A stretch of 64,000 bases of DNA, taken from positions 3,097,942 through 3,161,941 of the forward strand of contig CM021322.1 in assembly GCA_010645155.1 (NCBI GenBank), read 5' to 3'. This document shows positions 36,701 through 48,261 of this stretch, piece after piece. Made by a program: the position numbers and the translations under genes. The notes under the pieces are model-generated. The model saw nothing but the letters and a program-made list of their open reading frames with translations. It was not told the DNA's origin and did not search any database. Numbering within the stretch: position 1 is the stretch's first letter; every line of letters begins with the position of its first letter. The DNA comes from Tigriopus japonicus. Its lineage: Eukaryota > Arthropoda > Copepoda > Harpacticoida > Harpacticidae.

Positions 36701-39700
36701 TCGAACATTGCGCGAGCAATTTCTTTTCTTCCAATAAGTTTCGAGGCTGAGGAAAATATTGGGTCGAAGACTTGGCAAAAAAAATGTCTGTGTACAATTG
36801 CAATCACAACGCTAGCAGATGTACCGTAAATGATCCCAATAAACACTTAAGAGACACTTTATGGGTATAAAACCCAAGTATCACAAGTAATTAACCCAAT
36901 AAACACTTAAGAGACACTTTATGGGTATAAAACCCAAGTATCACAAGTAATTAACCAATTTACGTCAGGGTTCATTCACCAATATCCATATTCAATAGAT
37001 ATACCATAAAATATTTTGCTGTATTCTTCTCATGACGAGCAAGGTTATGGTGTTTGAAACATGTGCTAGTTCCATGAAGTTCGTTTGCTTGGAAAAATGG
37101 AACAACTCATTCGGGTCTCTTCCAGCTTCCCTCCAGATTGATGAAGCAATTCAGAAACAGGAATGCAATTCTGGTTTGTTTATTTATGTATAAGTCGCTC
37201 AAATGACAATCGTCTGTCTGAATCATGATTCATGAAGTAGCAGAAAGGCAAGCCAGAAAAGAACCAACCTGGAAATATAGTAAAAGTCAAAAGAATCTTT
37301 CTCCGTACGAACACTTTTTTGGGGTGGGTTGCGGATTTTTTATTACTGCTACAAGGAATGGGATTCCCTGAAAAGAAAGTTAATCATTAACGTGTACAAA
37401 ATAAATTGTAAGCACACGAAGGAGTCAACAGATTTGCCCAAGAGTGTGGAATTGTATCATTTGTCTCTAGATCGCCATTTTTATTTTGTTCAGAAAAAAG
37501 TAAATAACATCGAGAGGCATTGAATTTTCTAGAGTTGGACGATTGCAATGAGAATTATGATTTCAAGGGGAGCGATTACCGTATCATATTACAGACCTGC
37601 TGCCGTTAGCAGCCTAGGCTTGCCAAAAAAAAAGTTTCAGTTTTCAAGGGTCAGATTTTCGAAAAATGGTGCATTTAAGAGCAATGGCATGGTTTATTTA
37701 TGTTGAGAAGTATGGGAAAGTAATCAAAAAAACAAATCGAGAAATTAGAAGCATTCAATTAAACAAATTATTTGTTTTTAGGTTTAGTTGCCCCATGCAC
37801 CGATCTCCTTTGGCCATCTTGTCATTCAATGTCGGGCATTCCTGATCAAAAAAATTCGGAAGAACCCTTTCAATTTATGTCGCGAAATTTAAGATAAAAG
37901 CAACAAAACATATTTTTTTGGTAAAAAATGTAAAGAATTGCCATATTAACTTCAAGTTGTGCAGATGAGAAAGGAATTGTTGCAATTACCAGGCCTAAAT
38001 CTTCGTTTTAGCTACCTTTTCACGCTCATCAGAAACACATGTCTTCCGAACTTTTTTTCCGCCCAAAATGATGACATCACTAGTAATTCCTGCTAGTTCT
38101 ATCAAATCAACAGCCCTCTTTTCACCTAATTTTGTAGGGTAGACTTTGTATTTTAATTTCCAGGTTGATCAAATGCTGAAGTAAAAAATTTGCATTTGAA
38201 AATCTAATTAATAAGTCCACTAAGTAATTTACAAAAAAAATTCAAAAAACTCAATTCCCAAATCCATACAATTTAATATTGGATTAAAGAGTGATCGAAC
38301 TTGCAATGTGAGGAGTGTTGACGTCAATGAAATTCAGCTTGAGTCACATACTATTCCTCCATTATCGTCGTTTGAAACACTACACCAGGATTTCAAACAC
38401 GCCATATTCCTCTAAAGACCCTCAACCAAAGGGACTAATTCTTCGCCAAAATTTACTTTTTGCATAGGACATGCTATTTTGACATCAAGACACCCAATTC
38501 CACTGTTAGGCTAATTTCGGTCAATAAACGTCCATTTTGGAATAACACCGGGTCTAAGAAAGTTAATTGATGAGATGGTTATATCTACTCAGCATTAGCA
38601 TCCTCTTTATTGTTTAATTTCCTCTTGATTCAATCGAGCACATCTCAACAATGTACTAGAAGTTACTGATAAGTCATTAAAATGTTTTCAGTAAATGCTT
38701 TCTTTTCTTTCAGCCCATTGAGCTCCTCCCATGTTCCATTGACGAGATCAGAGAACATTTGGAGGAAGAAGGGGATCTTAGTTTCGAATCATTACTAATA
38801 CTAAGAGATGCTGAAGACGAACGACGTCGTAAGTTGGAATTAATTTGTTTCTACGTATATTCATGCTGATGATCAGGTTACGTCCTCGAATAACAAGGAT
38901 GCCTCGCGATGAAATTGGGTAACAGGAGCACAGTACACGCTCTATTTATAAGTTTTTCGTGTGTCCTAAGTATCAGCCCGCAATTGGGGTATGGGATTAG
39001 TTGCTCAACTGCATTTCTAAATTGATCGTATGTTATGGGTAGCTTAGCGTCAATTTGTCCCATTTTCAGAGACTTTGGAACATTGTCGGCGATTGCGCCA
39101 AGAACTAATCAAAGAGGAACAGGATCTGTTCCGCTTGAACCAGATTGAACTATCCAATTCGGTCGGGCTCTCACGGCTTCGTTATCCCCAATCTATCACT
39201 GAAGAAGAAGAGGACGAAAACGACGAAGAGGACATTTCAGGTAACAATCGACCTCGAACATCCTTTGAAAACATGGACTGCGGCAAAAGAGTCTAGATTG
39301 TTTATTCTCTTAATCTTCCAGCGAAATAAAAAGTGAAGAGTTACCTTTGGTTAGTTTTTTTCTATGGAGGTTGGAAAAGGAGCTCAGTTGTTGAGGTCAT
39401 TTGGAGGGATACTGGAAACACACCAAGACATATAAATTACAATACTCCAATGTGGTCTGCGGTTTTCAAAAGTAGAAACGTAGCTCATGTGCTTACAATA
39501 TTATACTCACGCATGAATAATTTCATTGTGCTTTACTCTGCTTCCACCATGATTCCGAATGTCCTCAACAACTGATCTAGGGTTGATACCGGGAGACCCT
39601 GATAAATCATATGTCCACTCTTCGATGTTTGGGTTGAGTGGCTGTAAAGACTCGCTCGAAGCTCTGTTATCGATTCAATTACGAGTTCCCACAAGATGAT

Positions 39701-42700
39701 TGTGAGGCCTCTAACCTAAGATTGTTTGTTTGATTCCAGTCAATGGTTCGACAAAACGTTCGCAATCCTTCCAAAGAACTCGCGAAAGTATCGGTTATGG
39801 TCACTTAAGGTAACACGCATGCGCCATTGTGATGTTACGTCATTTCATGGAAGGTTCAATAGAATAAATCACTTCCAGATCACCACCTTCTTCATCGTCT
39901 ATGTCCTCGTTCTCGTCTTTCACGTCATCATCTTCTGACTCAATTGAGACCTCAGATGCTGTCAATGAAGGCTTCGATTCTTCCACACAATACAGCCACA
40001 ACGATCTTCCGGAAGCTGAGCAATTTGTTCGGGATCCCTCATCAGACCCAATTAAGTCCTTGTCCATGTCAACGGAATTAAAACAGAGGGAGATTCGCTC
40101 GAGATCATCCACTTTTATGAAAGATGAACAAGTTTCCCCTCAAGTTGAGCATAAAAATTCGAGTTACGCCGAAGCCGTTCGATTGGTCCTTCAGCGACCT
40201 CCTCGTCCAATATCAGCCTCTTTAGCCACTAATGGAGTTAAATCACCAAACAGAATACCAAAAGAGCTTCCAGATTTGACATTCATTGACTCCAAAGTTT
40301 CAAGATCCTCGCTAACAAGTGATGTGGTCCCCAAAACGACCAGGCCGATATACGGAAAAAGTTCGTCCGTCGTTCCTTCGGTCCAAAAAGTGATCCAAAC
40401 TGACTCAAGAACCCCATCTTCAGGGCATCAAGTGTCGGTAAAAAGTTCCACACATCGGGTGCTTCAGGCAACGGATGACTCAACACCAAAAAAGCTCGAC
40501 AGATTGCATCAAATATTGCCTCGATCTCCGTCAATTGACACCAGGAGACGATCTCAAACGACGGTTCCAAATTGGAAGAAGGCCCAAGGTGTCTCGAATA
40601 TCAGGCAAAGACGAGAGAAATCCAGTCCCTCCCTAGAGCGATCTCACCGACCAACTTTCCAATCCCATTCAACTTGTTGGAAGCCTACCAAAATGGATCG
40701 CTCCAACATTGACAACTCGCAGCCTCTTTTGAGCGTGAAATTGAAAAATCTGAGGCAAGATGGCTGTTTTGATACGTTATTCTGGGTCTTGTGGTAACAA
40801 TCACCATTTCAAGTTTGAACTCGGAAATGAACTAACCTTGCACTTGAGACTTGAAGTGGCACGAGTATCGAAAACAGACCGAGAATTTCTACTAAAATGT
40901 TATGATGAGTATATTGCGGGTACTTTATTGACATTAGTAAGCGTTACAAACTTTTTCCTGTTTCCTTGGCCCACTTTTAAAGCAATTAGAGCAAGTAAAC
41001 GAGGTTTCGAGCACGAGATTTCGTTAACGATCTCCTCTTGTCACGCGATCAATTATGCCCAAAAAAGGTCATTGTTCGTTCACAAAACATGCTTCGCTAC
41101 TTACCGATATCCCAATTTTTCCTATAACAACTAAAATCGTTATTTCAGTGCCATGGAAATTACCCGATCTAATTTAAATCCGTTCCGAAACAAATTGAAA
41201 GAACAAGACAATCCTGCTTAGTTTCCTTCATAGTACATCCATGCCTTCGCTCTCTGCAATGGGTCCTTAAGTATAAAGCAAATCTTTTTTATCCTAAGCC
41301 CTTCGGCAACTTCATCAAGAATTTTCCGCTCCTTCAAATCAGCAAGATGCCCATATCATGAAGCGTAGCAACTAAGAAAGCACGTCTCAACTTTGAACGT
41401 ACTTACCCATGTTTCAGTCCCGAAGAGATCCCAGAGGTGGACCAAAAGATTATCACCATTCTGGCCAAGAAACAAGCCGCCGTGGCCGAGGCTAACGAAG
41501 CGGCTTATCGTCATAATCGCATGTGGCAGGTAGAGCATGAGAAATGGCTCCAAGACAAGAAGATGCGAGAGGAGGCCCTCAAGAAATCCATTGAAGAGAA
41601 ACGCTCTCAAGAGGCGGCTTTGAATGATCAACGCCTGGAAGCAGCCCGTCAACGTCTCTCCGAATCCCAAGAGTTGTTACGAAGATTGATCGAGCAGAAG
41701 GACCAGCGAGCCAAAGACATTAGGCTCGAGAAAGGTCCAAATGGACAAGACATGTAAGGACCCACCATGTCCATTAAGATTAATATAACTCCATAAGAAT
41801 TAACATAACAAAGGGACAGACCAGTAATTTGTGCCTGCTTCGACCTTTTCTCATACCACTCCCACTCGCACGAAAATACAACTCAAATTCTGGGAAAGTG
41901 GGTTGGTCTGGTTTGGTCCAGTAATGAGGTCAGAATGATGGGAAGGAGTTTGATAAGCAAGTTTTTTTCCTTTAGGGCATAGATGAAGTAATGCTCTTAT
42001 TGACGCCCTAAAAATATTTTATTCTTAATTTGACATCCGTAGTGGGATTGATATAGCAATATCAAATAGAACGAAAAAAACACGGCTGATCAACAACATG
42101 CATATCTCATGCCAATTTTTTTCGTTGTCTCCCATTGTTATTTAGGCCTTGAGTCGAACGTCCTTCACCTTGAACTATTTTCTGATTGTTTTGCCATTTT
42201 GGGGGAAACTTCTAAAAATATCCTTTTTTTTTGAGGGAGGGGGGGGGAGGAAAAATCTTTTAAAGTTTGGATTTTCTATTGGTTAACCGCCTAAAACAGT
42301 GTGAAAATATGCATGCGCCTTTATTGAGACGCTTTTATTTCATATTTTTACTTGAAAACTCATTGTCGATTGTCGACGATTTTTTTTCATTTGATTTTTT
42401 TGCATTTTACAGTGCCCCCTTTGACAATGGTACTAAATGCAAAACCCCAAAAAATGCTCCCATTGGGTTGAAAAATTATAATGTGAAGGGGAGAGCACTG
42501 TTTCCACAATTTTTTCAATTTTTTTCCAAATTATTTGTCAGATCCTTATCATTTCAACGACATCTCTTAGTCACAAATCATTATTATTTTTTCGCATTCC
42601 TAATCAAAATATCTCGTCAAAGTTTCTGCGCATAACTACGTATAATTACGAAATGTTTTTGGATGCATTTAGACATGTGAATGGACGATCAGTGGACGAA

Positions 42701-45700
42701 TCTCGCCGAATTGCCGTGGATAAAGCCCTTGAGGAACTATTGAAGCGGGATTCTCATTATCGAAAAGAGTTGGCTTCTCACTTAGAAACCAAGTTGGATG
42801 CTGCTGATCTTCGAAGGAGAAGCAGAAAAGACCACGTGAAAAAGGTAGGGTTTGGAACGAAAGGGAAACGAGGTATTGATGAATGAATGATGATGATGAT
42901 GATCATTAGGGCCCGGAAATAAATTTTTCAAAATATAAAATATTTTGAAAATATTTTTCCGTTTTTCGTTGATTTTTTAAATATTTTGGATTTTTCAAGG
43001 AAAAATTAAATATTTTCTCGAATATTTGAGATAGAAAAAATATTTTAAGCAAAATTGAAGAAAATAAATGAACGACCAATGTTAAATAGGGCTTACCAAA
43101 AATGCACCAAAAATACAAAAACCTCTACAAAATGGCATTTGAACTAAGATTATATTCACAACCAAAACTACTGTCATCCATGAAAAAACTGCGCCATCTA
43201 TTGTTGCAAATTGCAAATTATATTTTTGAATCAATTACATTCAAGTATGCCTCCAAAAAACGGCCAAATGCATCAAATTCACCAGACGAATTAGGAAAAT
43301 CGGTGCACACAGACAAAAATACCAAATAATGGCTATGTCAAAAAAATATTTCTTAAATATTCGGCTTTTTTCCAAATACCTATTTTGGCCTTTTGAAGAA
43401 AATATATATTGGATATTTTGTCACTTTTTTGCAAATATTTTCCGGGCCCTAATGATCATCATTAATATTATTACCAGTGCCATCCTCAAAGATTTTGGAA
43501 GAATATTGCAATGCTTGATCTTTGAGCTTTGAAGTCTTTCGTTCTTAGAAAATTACAATCAAGTCAATACCGATGCATTTTGTTGATAACTCGTCTGAAA
43601 CTGATTGAAGAGAGTAGTGTTTGTTTGATCTACGATCCTGATTTCCAGGAAAAGCTTATTTCTCAAGATTGAAGCTGATCCCTTCAATTCGTTTAAAATA
43701 TCAATGTTGAAGATTAACGAGGACATGAATTTGCTACATTCATAAAACCTGATTTGGTTCCTTTTTTATTTCAAAGCAACTTCAGGAATCCCATCTGAAG
43801 GAACAAGAACGGCATGAACAAAAGATGGTGTTGATCCAAAGGCAAAAACGTGAAGAAGTGAAACGATACAGGGAGGAAATTCAATCCAAAATGGGTCGTT
43901 TTATGATGTGGCAAGAGTCGCCACAGAATATGAAAAAGAAGTATGTTCAACATTTAAGGTGGGTGCACAAATAACGAGGAAAAACACACTAGATTAACAA
44001 ATGAAATTCTAAAAATCATGTCAGAATGTCAAGGTCATTCATGTCACGACATACTAACCAGAAATTCAACATTAGAATACGGGAAAGGCATTGTATGTTC
44101 CATTTTTCAAATTGTCATTTGAAGCAACTTTCAGAAATGGGTAGTGATGTGTTTCGAACCAGGAGTGCTGCCAATTTTGACTTTGAAGTTCATCAATGTT
44201 AAAAAGGGCAGGTTGTATTGAACTTTTTTGAAACGACCTAAATAGGGACTAATTTTGGCAATACTCGAACTAGTTCGATTTCGAGTTCCATCGATGGTTA
44301 CAACAATGAATTTCTAGTTTGTAGTGCTGCCAGATTTTATGGCAGATAAGGCCTATAGTCTTTCGAAAACTTTTGTTGTGGTCAGATTTTTGGCCAAAAT
44401 GGCAAAACTCTGCCAAAATTTCAACTCGAAACACATCAGTAGTAATAGGGTCCTTTAAGCAACAGCTGACTCACAGGTCAAAATGGAAAAATAAACAAAA
44501 AACTGCACGATGTCATAAAATTCTGTCCTGTTCTTCAACTTGCACGATAGGCGTTAGACAATGTGCAACTGAAATTTTGTTCACAATGCTTTGAGGTTAC
44601 GTCATTTTAGGGAATTTTTCCGAATTATTTGGATTTACTCTGGTTAAAGGAGTCTATGACAGGCATTGAGGTGAAAGCTTATGAAAGTTGAATTGGTAAA
44701 CACACACTGATGGCAGGAAAGGCTCCTAATTTAACACTCACAAAGCTGGGGTCGCACCAACATGGTAATATGAATTGTTCTGAGGCCCATCAATTTGGAA
44801 TTCCACGATAGTTCCACGGCCCATCAAAAATCTAGTTTTGAGTTAAGAACTGTCTTTTCCAAAGCTTTTGATTCGCATGTTAATTACATGCATGCACATA
44901 TTGAAATTGCTGGACTTTATCAAAATCAAGTCAATTAAACGACCACTGAGGAGAATTTTTTAGCCAAGGTTTGCAAGATGCAAGGAATGACCAGTGAGTA
45001 TTTTGAAAACTGCGAATTTGCGGTAATTTTGGTTTACTCGAGCTCTTTTAAGGTCAAACGTGAGCTACATGCGGTTCAATTATATAAAAGCCATAAGTAC
45101 GCGTTGAAAAACTGAGCATATCACTACCTTTACAACCACATTTCGAGGATTTGCCTTTTTGGAAGTGAAAGTTCAAAATCTTGTCAGGTTTCTTCATAAT
45201 CTTAATCAATTTCAATTAAGAAATAATCACCTTAGTTCTATAAGACCATTGAAACTCATGAATTACAGTGCAGTAAAGTTTCACGTAATGATTTCGCAAC
45301 TTTCAATTTACAACATAGAATTGTTAAATGTCTCCTCTATGACATCGGTTATTTCATGTTAAAATTCCGAAAGCTTATTTTGGCTTGAAGCAACCAAACT
45401 AGGTAGATACTTAATTTAACTTAAACTAGTTCCTCATCCAGCACCTATTCATGATGTCTTTGACTAAAATGCATTTCGCAAGTCGATAAAAATATTGCCC
45501 GAAATTGTATTTTCTTCAAGAACTTTTAAAATCGTGGCCAATACAAGCTCAAGAAGACTTAATTTTGTACAAAGCATTTGCATCAAATCTGGTTGGTCTT
45601 AGGACACGAACAATACTAATACCTGTGCACTCGCATAAAAGAGTAAACTTTTCTTTTTATCCTTAGGGAAGATCGAGAGCACAAGAGTGAAAAAGTTCGC

Positions 45701-46309
45701 CAATTAAAATCCGAGCTTGAAGGCAAAATGTCCGATTGGCGAAGACAGGTTTTAGCCGTCCAAAGTGAATCCCTACGAAAAGCTGAAGAAAAAGCGCTGA
45801 AACAGCTGTCGCACCGGAAACACAGGGTGGCTTCACGAAATCGGATCCGAGAACGAAAACACTCTCAAAAGCGACAAGAAGTTGAAAATGAAGAGAGGGT
45901 TGTGGAGATTGAAGGTCGAAGACAGATCATGGTCAAACAAGCCAAAGTTGAGAGACTCTTAGAGGAACGGGAACGGGAATTGAAGAAGAATCGAGAGCGT
46001 GCTTTAAAGTTGGCAGAAGTACGGGATCAAATCAAGTAAGTCTGGCCAAGTGTAAGAAATCCCATCAAAGATGACAGTTGTCAGCAACGCTAGAGACTTG
46101 AAGAGATCAGAAGACTAACTTTTTTGATCTTTTCGAAATAATAATTAAAGTTTTCTCAAAAGTTGTTCATATTATGTCTCTTGTTCGTTTTCTGTTTGTT
46201 TTCCAGACAAAAGATCAATCCCAACTCTTTTGACCAAATGGTTTCCAGGGTACAATTGGAACTGAGGACAACTCAAGGCTCTCCTGCCATCAACAACAGA
46301 TACGTCTAG
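33766..46309 (+). CDS. CCDC177: CCDC177 homologue, coiled-coil protein (10 exons, 859 aa)
   Basis: Exons: 33766-33939, 38714-38828, 39070-39240, 39740-39809, 39879-40793, 41418-41753, 42673-42844, 43786-43940, 45667-46035, 46207-46309; phases match at every GT-AG junction. The N-terminal module (residues about 23-95) contains YVLTSPRSLEAC followed by VKPIELLP, a hallmark of vertebrate CCDC177. The middle (about 150-480) is Ser/Pro/Arg-rich and probably disordered. The C-terminal half (about 485-830) is a long charged coiled coil rich in Glu, Arg and Lys. The end NPNSFDQMVSRVQLEL matches the conserved CCDC177 C-terminus. Exon 8 could start at 43777 (adding three codons), and the exon 5 donor could be 40790 in place of 40793; both keep frame. 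The molecular function of this family is not established; a scaffold or cytoskeletal role is inference only. Candidate AATAAA at 46477-46482. Confidence 0.88.
36062..36084. repeat. ATG/TGA trinucleotide microsatellite
   Basis: About seven uninterrupted TGA units in CCDC177 intron 1. A shorter run of the same unit occurs at about 42887-42903. Confidence 0.8.
36835..36954. repeat. Perfect 60-bp tandem duplication
   Basis: The 60-base unit beginning CCCAATAAACACTTAAGAGA occurs twice in a row (36835-36894 and 36895-36954) with no difference, in CCDC177 intron 1. The identity implies a recent duplication, or an assembly artefact. Confidence 0.9.
37569..38092 (+). repeat. Dispersed 0.52-kb repeat, copy 1
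   Basis: Lies in CCDC177 intron 1. The reverse complement of most of this block recurs at 60013-60544. Shared blocks include GACCTGCTGCCGT near one end, TCAAGGGTCAGATTTTCGAA, TGGCCATCTTGT, and CATCAGAAACACA with GTCTTCCGAACTTTTTTTC near the other end. The boundaries are GGGAG(C/T)GATTACC and CACTAGTAATT(C/G)CTG. No intact ORF. Probably a non-autonomous transposon. Confidence 0.75.
42907..43451. mobile_element. hAT-type MITE in CCDC177 intron 7 with 8-bp target duplication
   Basis: The ends TAGGGCCCGGAAA (left) and TTTTCCGGGCCCTA (right) are inverted. ATGATCAT lies directly outside both ends (42899-42906 and 43452-43459). TIR start TAGGG and an 8-bp duplication fit the hAT superfamily. The sub-terminal regions are full of AAATATTTT motifs. 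545 bp with no transposase. Confidence 0.82.
44142..44441. mobile_element. hAT-type MITE, second copy of the 23299 family
   Basis: The ends TAGTGATGTGTTTCGA and TCGAAACACATCAGTA are inverted. The interior matches the 23299-23596 element in reverse orientation (for example CGAACTAGTTCGATTTCGAG, and GGCAGGTTGTATTGAAC against GTTCAATACAACCTGCC). Flanks GAAATGGG and GTAATAGG agree at 6 of 8 bases. It lies in CCDC177 intron 8. Confidence 0.75.
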
Positions 46310-48261
46310 AGGACTAACAAAAGGCTTCTTGTTAGTTAGGAGAAAGTCCCTCTTGAACCTGATTTTCCAAAGACATACCCGGATGGTTTAAAGCTTTTTA
46401 AAATGTTCACTCTTGTCCAAAAGTGTTACATACTTTTTGCACCATACACTGCCACACACATTCATGTTACGGCTTGAATAAATCAGCATGAACCATTGGC
46501 TTGTTTCATCACTGGCATGGTTGAAGCTTATTGTTAAGGGCATTATTCCCATGCAAGTATGCGTGCACTTGCAGGAAATTATCGACTGATAAAAGACCCA
46601 GGGAATGGCGGCTGCAGAGACATTATTCATGCGATTGGTGAGCTCTGTGTAATCGATAAATGGCGCATTCAGAAACAACCACTCACATTGTGGTTGGTTA
46701 AGGCCTGGTCCTAAAGAAAGTGTTCCATTTTATAACTTGATTCCATGCCATGTGATGGCCTCATTCCAGGTAGCAGTGAGGAAAAGGCCATGAAAAGAGA
46801 AATTTTTCATTCGACATTCGAGCAATAGTAACCTTTGTACATGGTGTAAAGCCCGAGACAATAGCTTTGTGATCAGATCTCATATTTGGGAAATCGATGG
46901 ATATAGAAAATTTAGATTAAAAAAATGTTGGCCAAGTATATCACTTTTGGCCATTGGCCTAGATATGTGGGCGTCTGTCTAGAGGTAGGAAATTAGGCTC
47001 TATTATTGATGGTCCAAATTGCTATTCATACTAAAGTAAAAATAGGGATGTTCAAATATGGAAACCCAAGGATCAATCAATGAGAATAAGTTCGTATTGC
47101 TTATTCTTGAATTTGAAAATATCAGCAAAACTTCGCTTATCAGTGTTTGGTTGTCCCATCAAGATTTCCTAAATGCAAAATAGAGCTTGATTAAAGTCAG
47201 GTCAAAAATAAATGACCTCATTCTGTGTCATGACTCATACATAATGTTCTCATGTGTGGCACTCCTAAAATTGATCAATGGAAGAATTCCGGGAATGTTT
47301 TACTATTATTATTTGAAAGATGGAAGCCTCTAGCAACTGTTTTTCCCCAATTAAAACGGAATTGAGCGGATTTCTTGATCATTCTGAGCCAGTGACCAGA
47401 AAAACCCAAGATGTATTCTGCAAATGTACTACTTGCTTGACTGGACTGGGAAAAAAGTCCCGACTCCCAAGCTTTATCGGGCGGGTTTTTTGACAACACG
47501 ACGAAAAGCTAGAGAGAAGGTGGGCTCGAAGTACAAGCAAAAGGCCCAGGAATAAAAACACTCTGCCATGACCTAGTAATACCTTAATAACAACGTCAGA
47601 AAGCTCTGGCCGTGAATTCAGAGAATCGTCGGGAACTCCTTGCTAAAAACGTTTCATTTCAACCTTGGCCACTCAGTCGAATAAACACTACTATTCAACC
47701 AAGTCATTATTGTTGACTAACTCTAAGCCGAAACAAATCCGATAATTCTTAGAACTCGGAAGTACACACACACCTTCAAGCCCAAAACCAGTTTGTGCAA
47801 CACCTTCCGCGGTGGTGGTAAGAGCCAATATAAAATTCAACACTTGTCGGTTAGTGTGGAAGCAAATCTGCAACCAAGAACATATCGACAAGAAAACTCT
47901 CTACTTGCCAGAAATTGAGTCTATCTTTTGAACTTGGCCCTCAGAACTTGAACTCAAACCTGTTTCAGACTCGAACTCAATAGACCAAAGCAAGTGCTTT
48001 TGAGGGAGCTTCCCAAGACAAGCTCAAAAGCCGGTAAGAAGCGAAGCGCCTGGAAACAAACCACTTTTTGAGGCCGGGAATAGCTACTTTCTGGGGATTG
48101 GTAGACAGTGAATGACCTCTGCTCGGATTCTTACCTGTAAACTCTTGGTTGCAGATCATCGTCAGTTTTAGAACAACCTTTGAACACAGAGCACACTTGC
48201 TCGCAAGTTTTGGAACAAAGCGTATTATTGGTTTGAGGTTCTTGTTATCGAGACCTCCACC
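46310..48261. other. Intergenic region between CCDC177 and the macroglobulin gene
   Basis: Contains the CCDC177 3' UTR with a candidate poly(A) signal AATAAA at 46477-46482 and the upstream region of the macroglobulin gene. Short reading frames here have no recognisable domain. No clear TATA box is seen before 48262. Confidence 0.45.

Noticed and set aside
36607..36846. Minus-strand ORF with hydrophobic N-terminus in CCDC177 intron 1
   Set aside because: No family, no splice context; frame length is within chance for this composition.
40760..41134. ORF overlapping the end of CCDC177 exon 5
   Set aside because: Different frame from the phase-consistent exon and not similar to CCDC177; shadow running into the intron.
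43102..43532. Two plus-strand ORFs in CCDC177 intron 7
   Set aside because: Largely inside the AT-rich MITE 42907-43451; no domain or splice phase fits.
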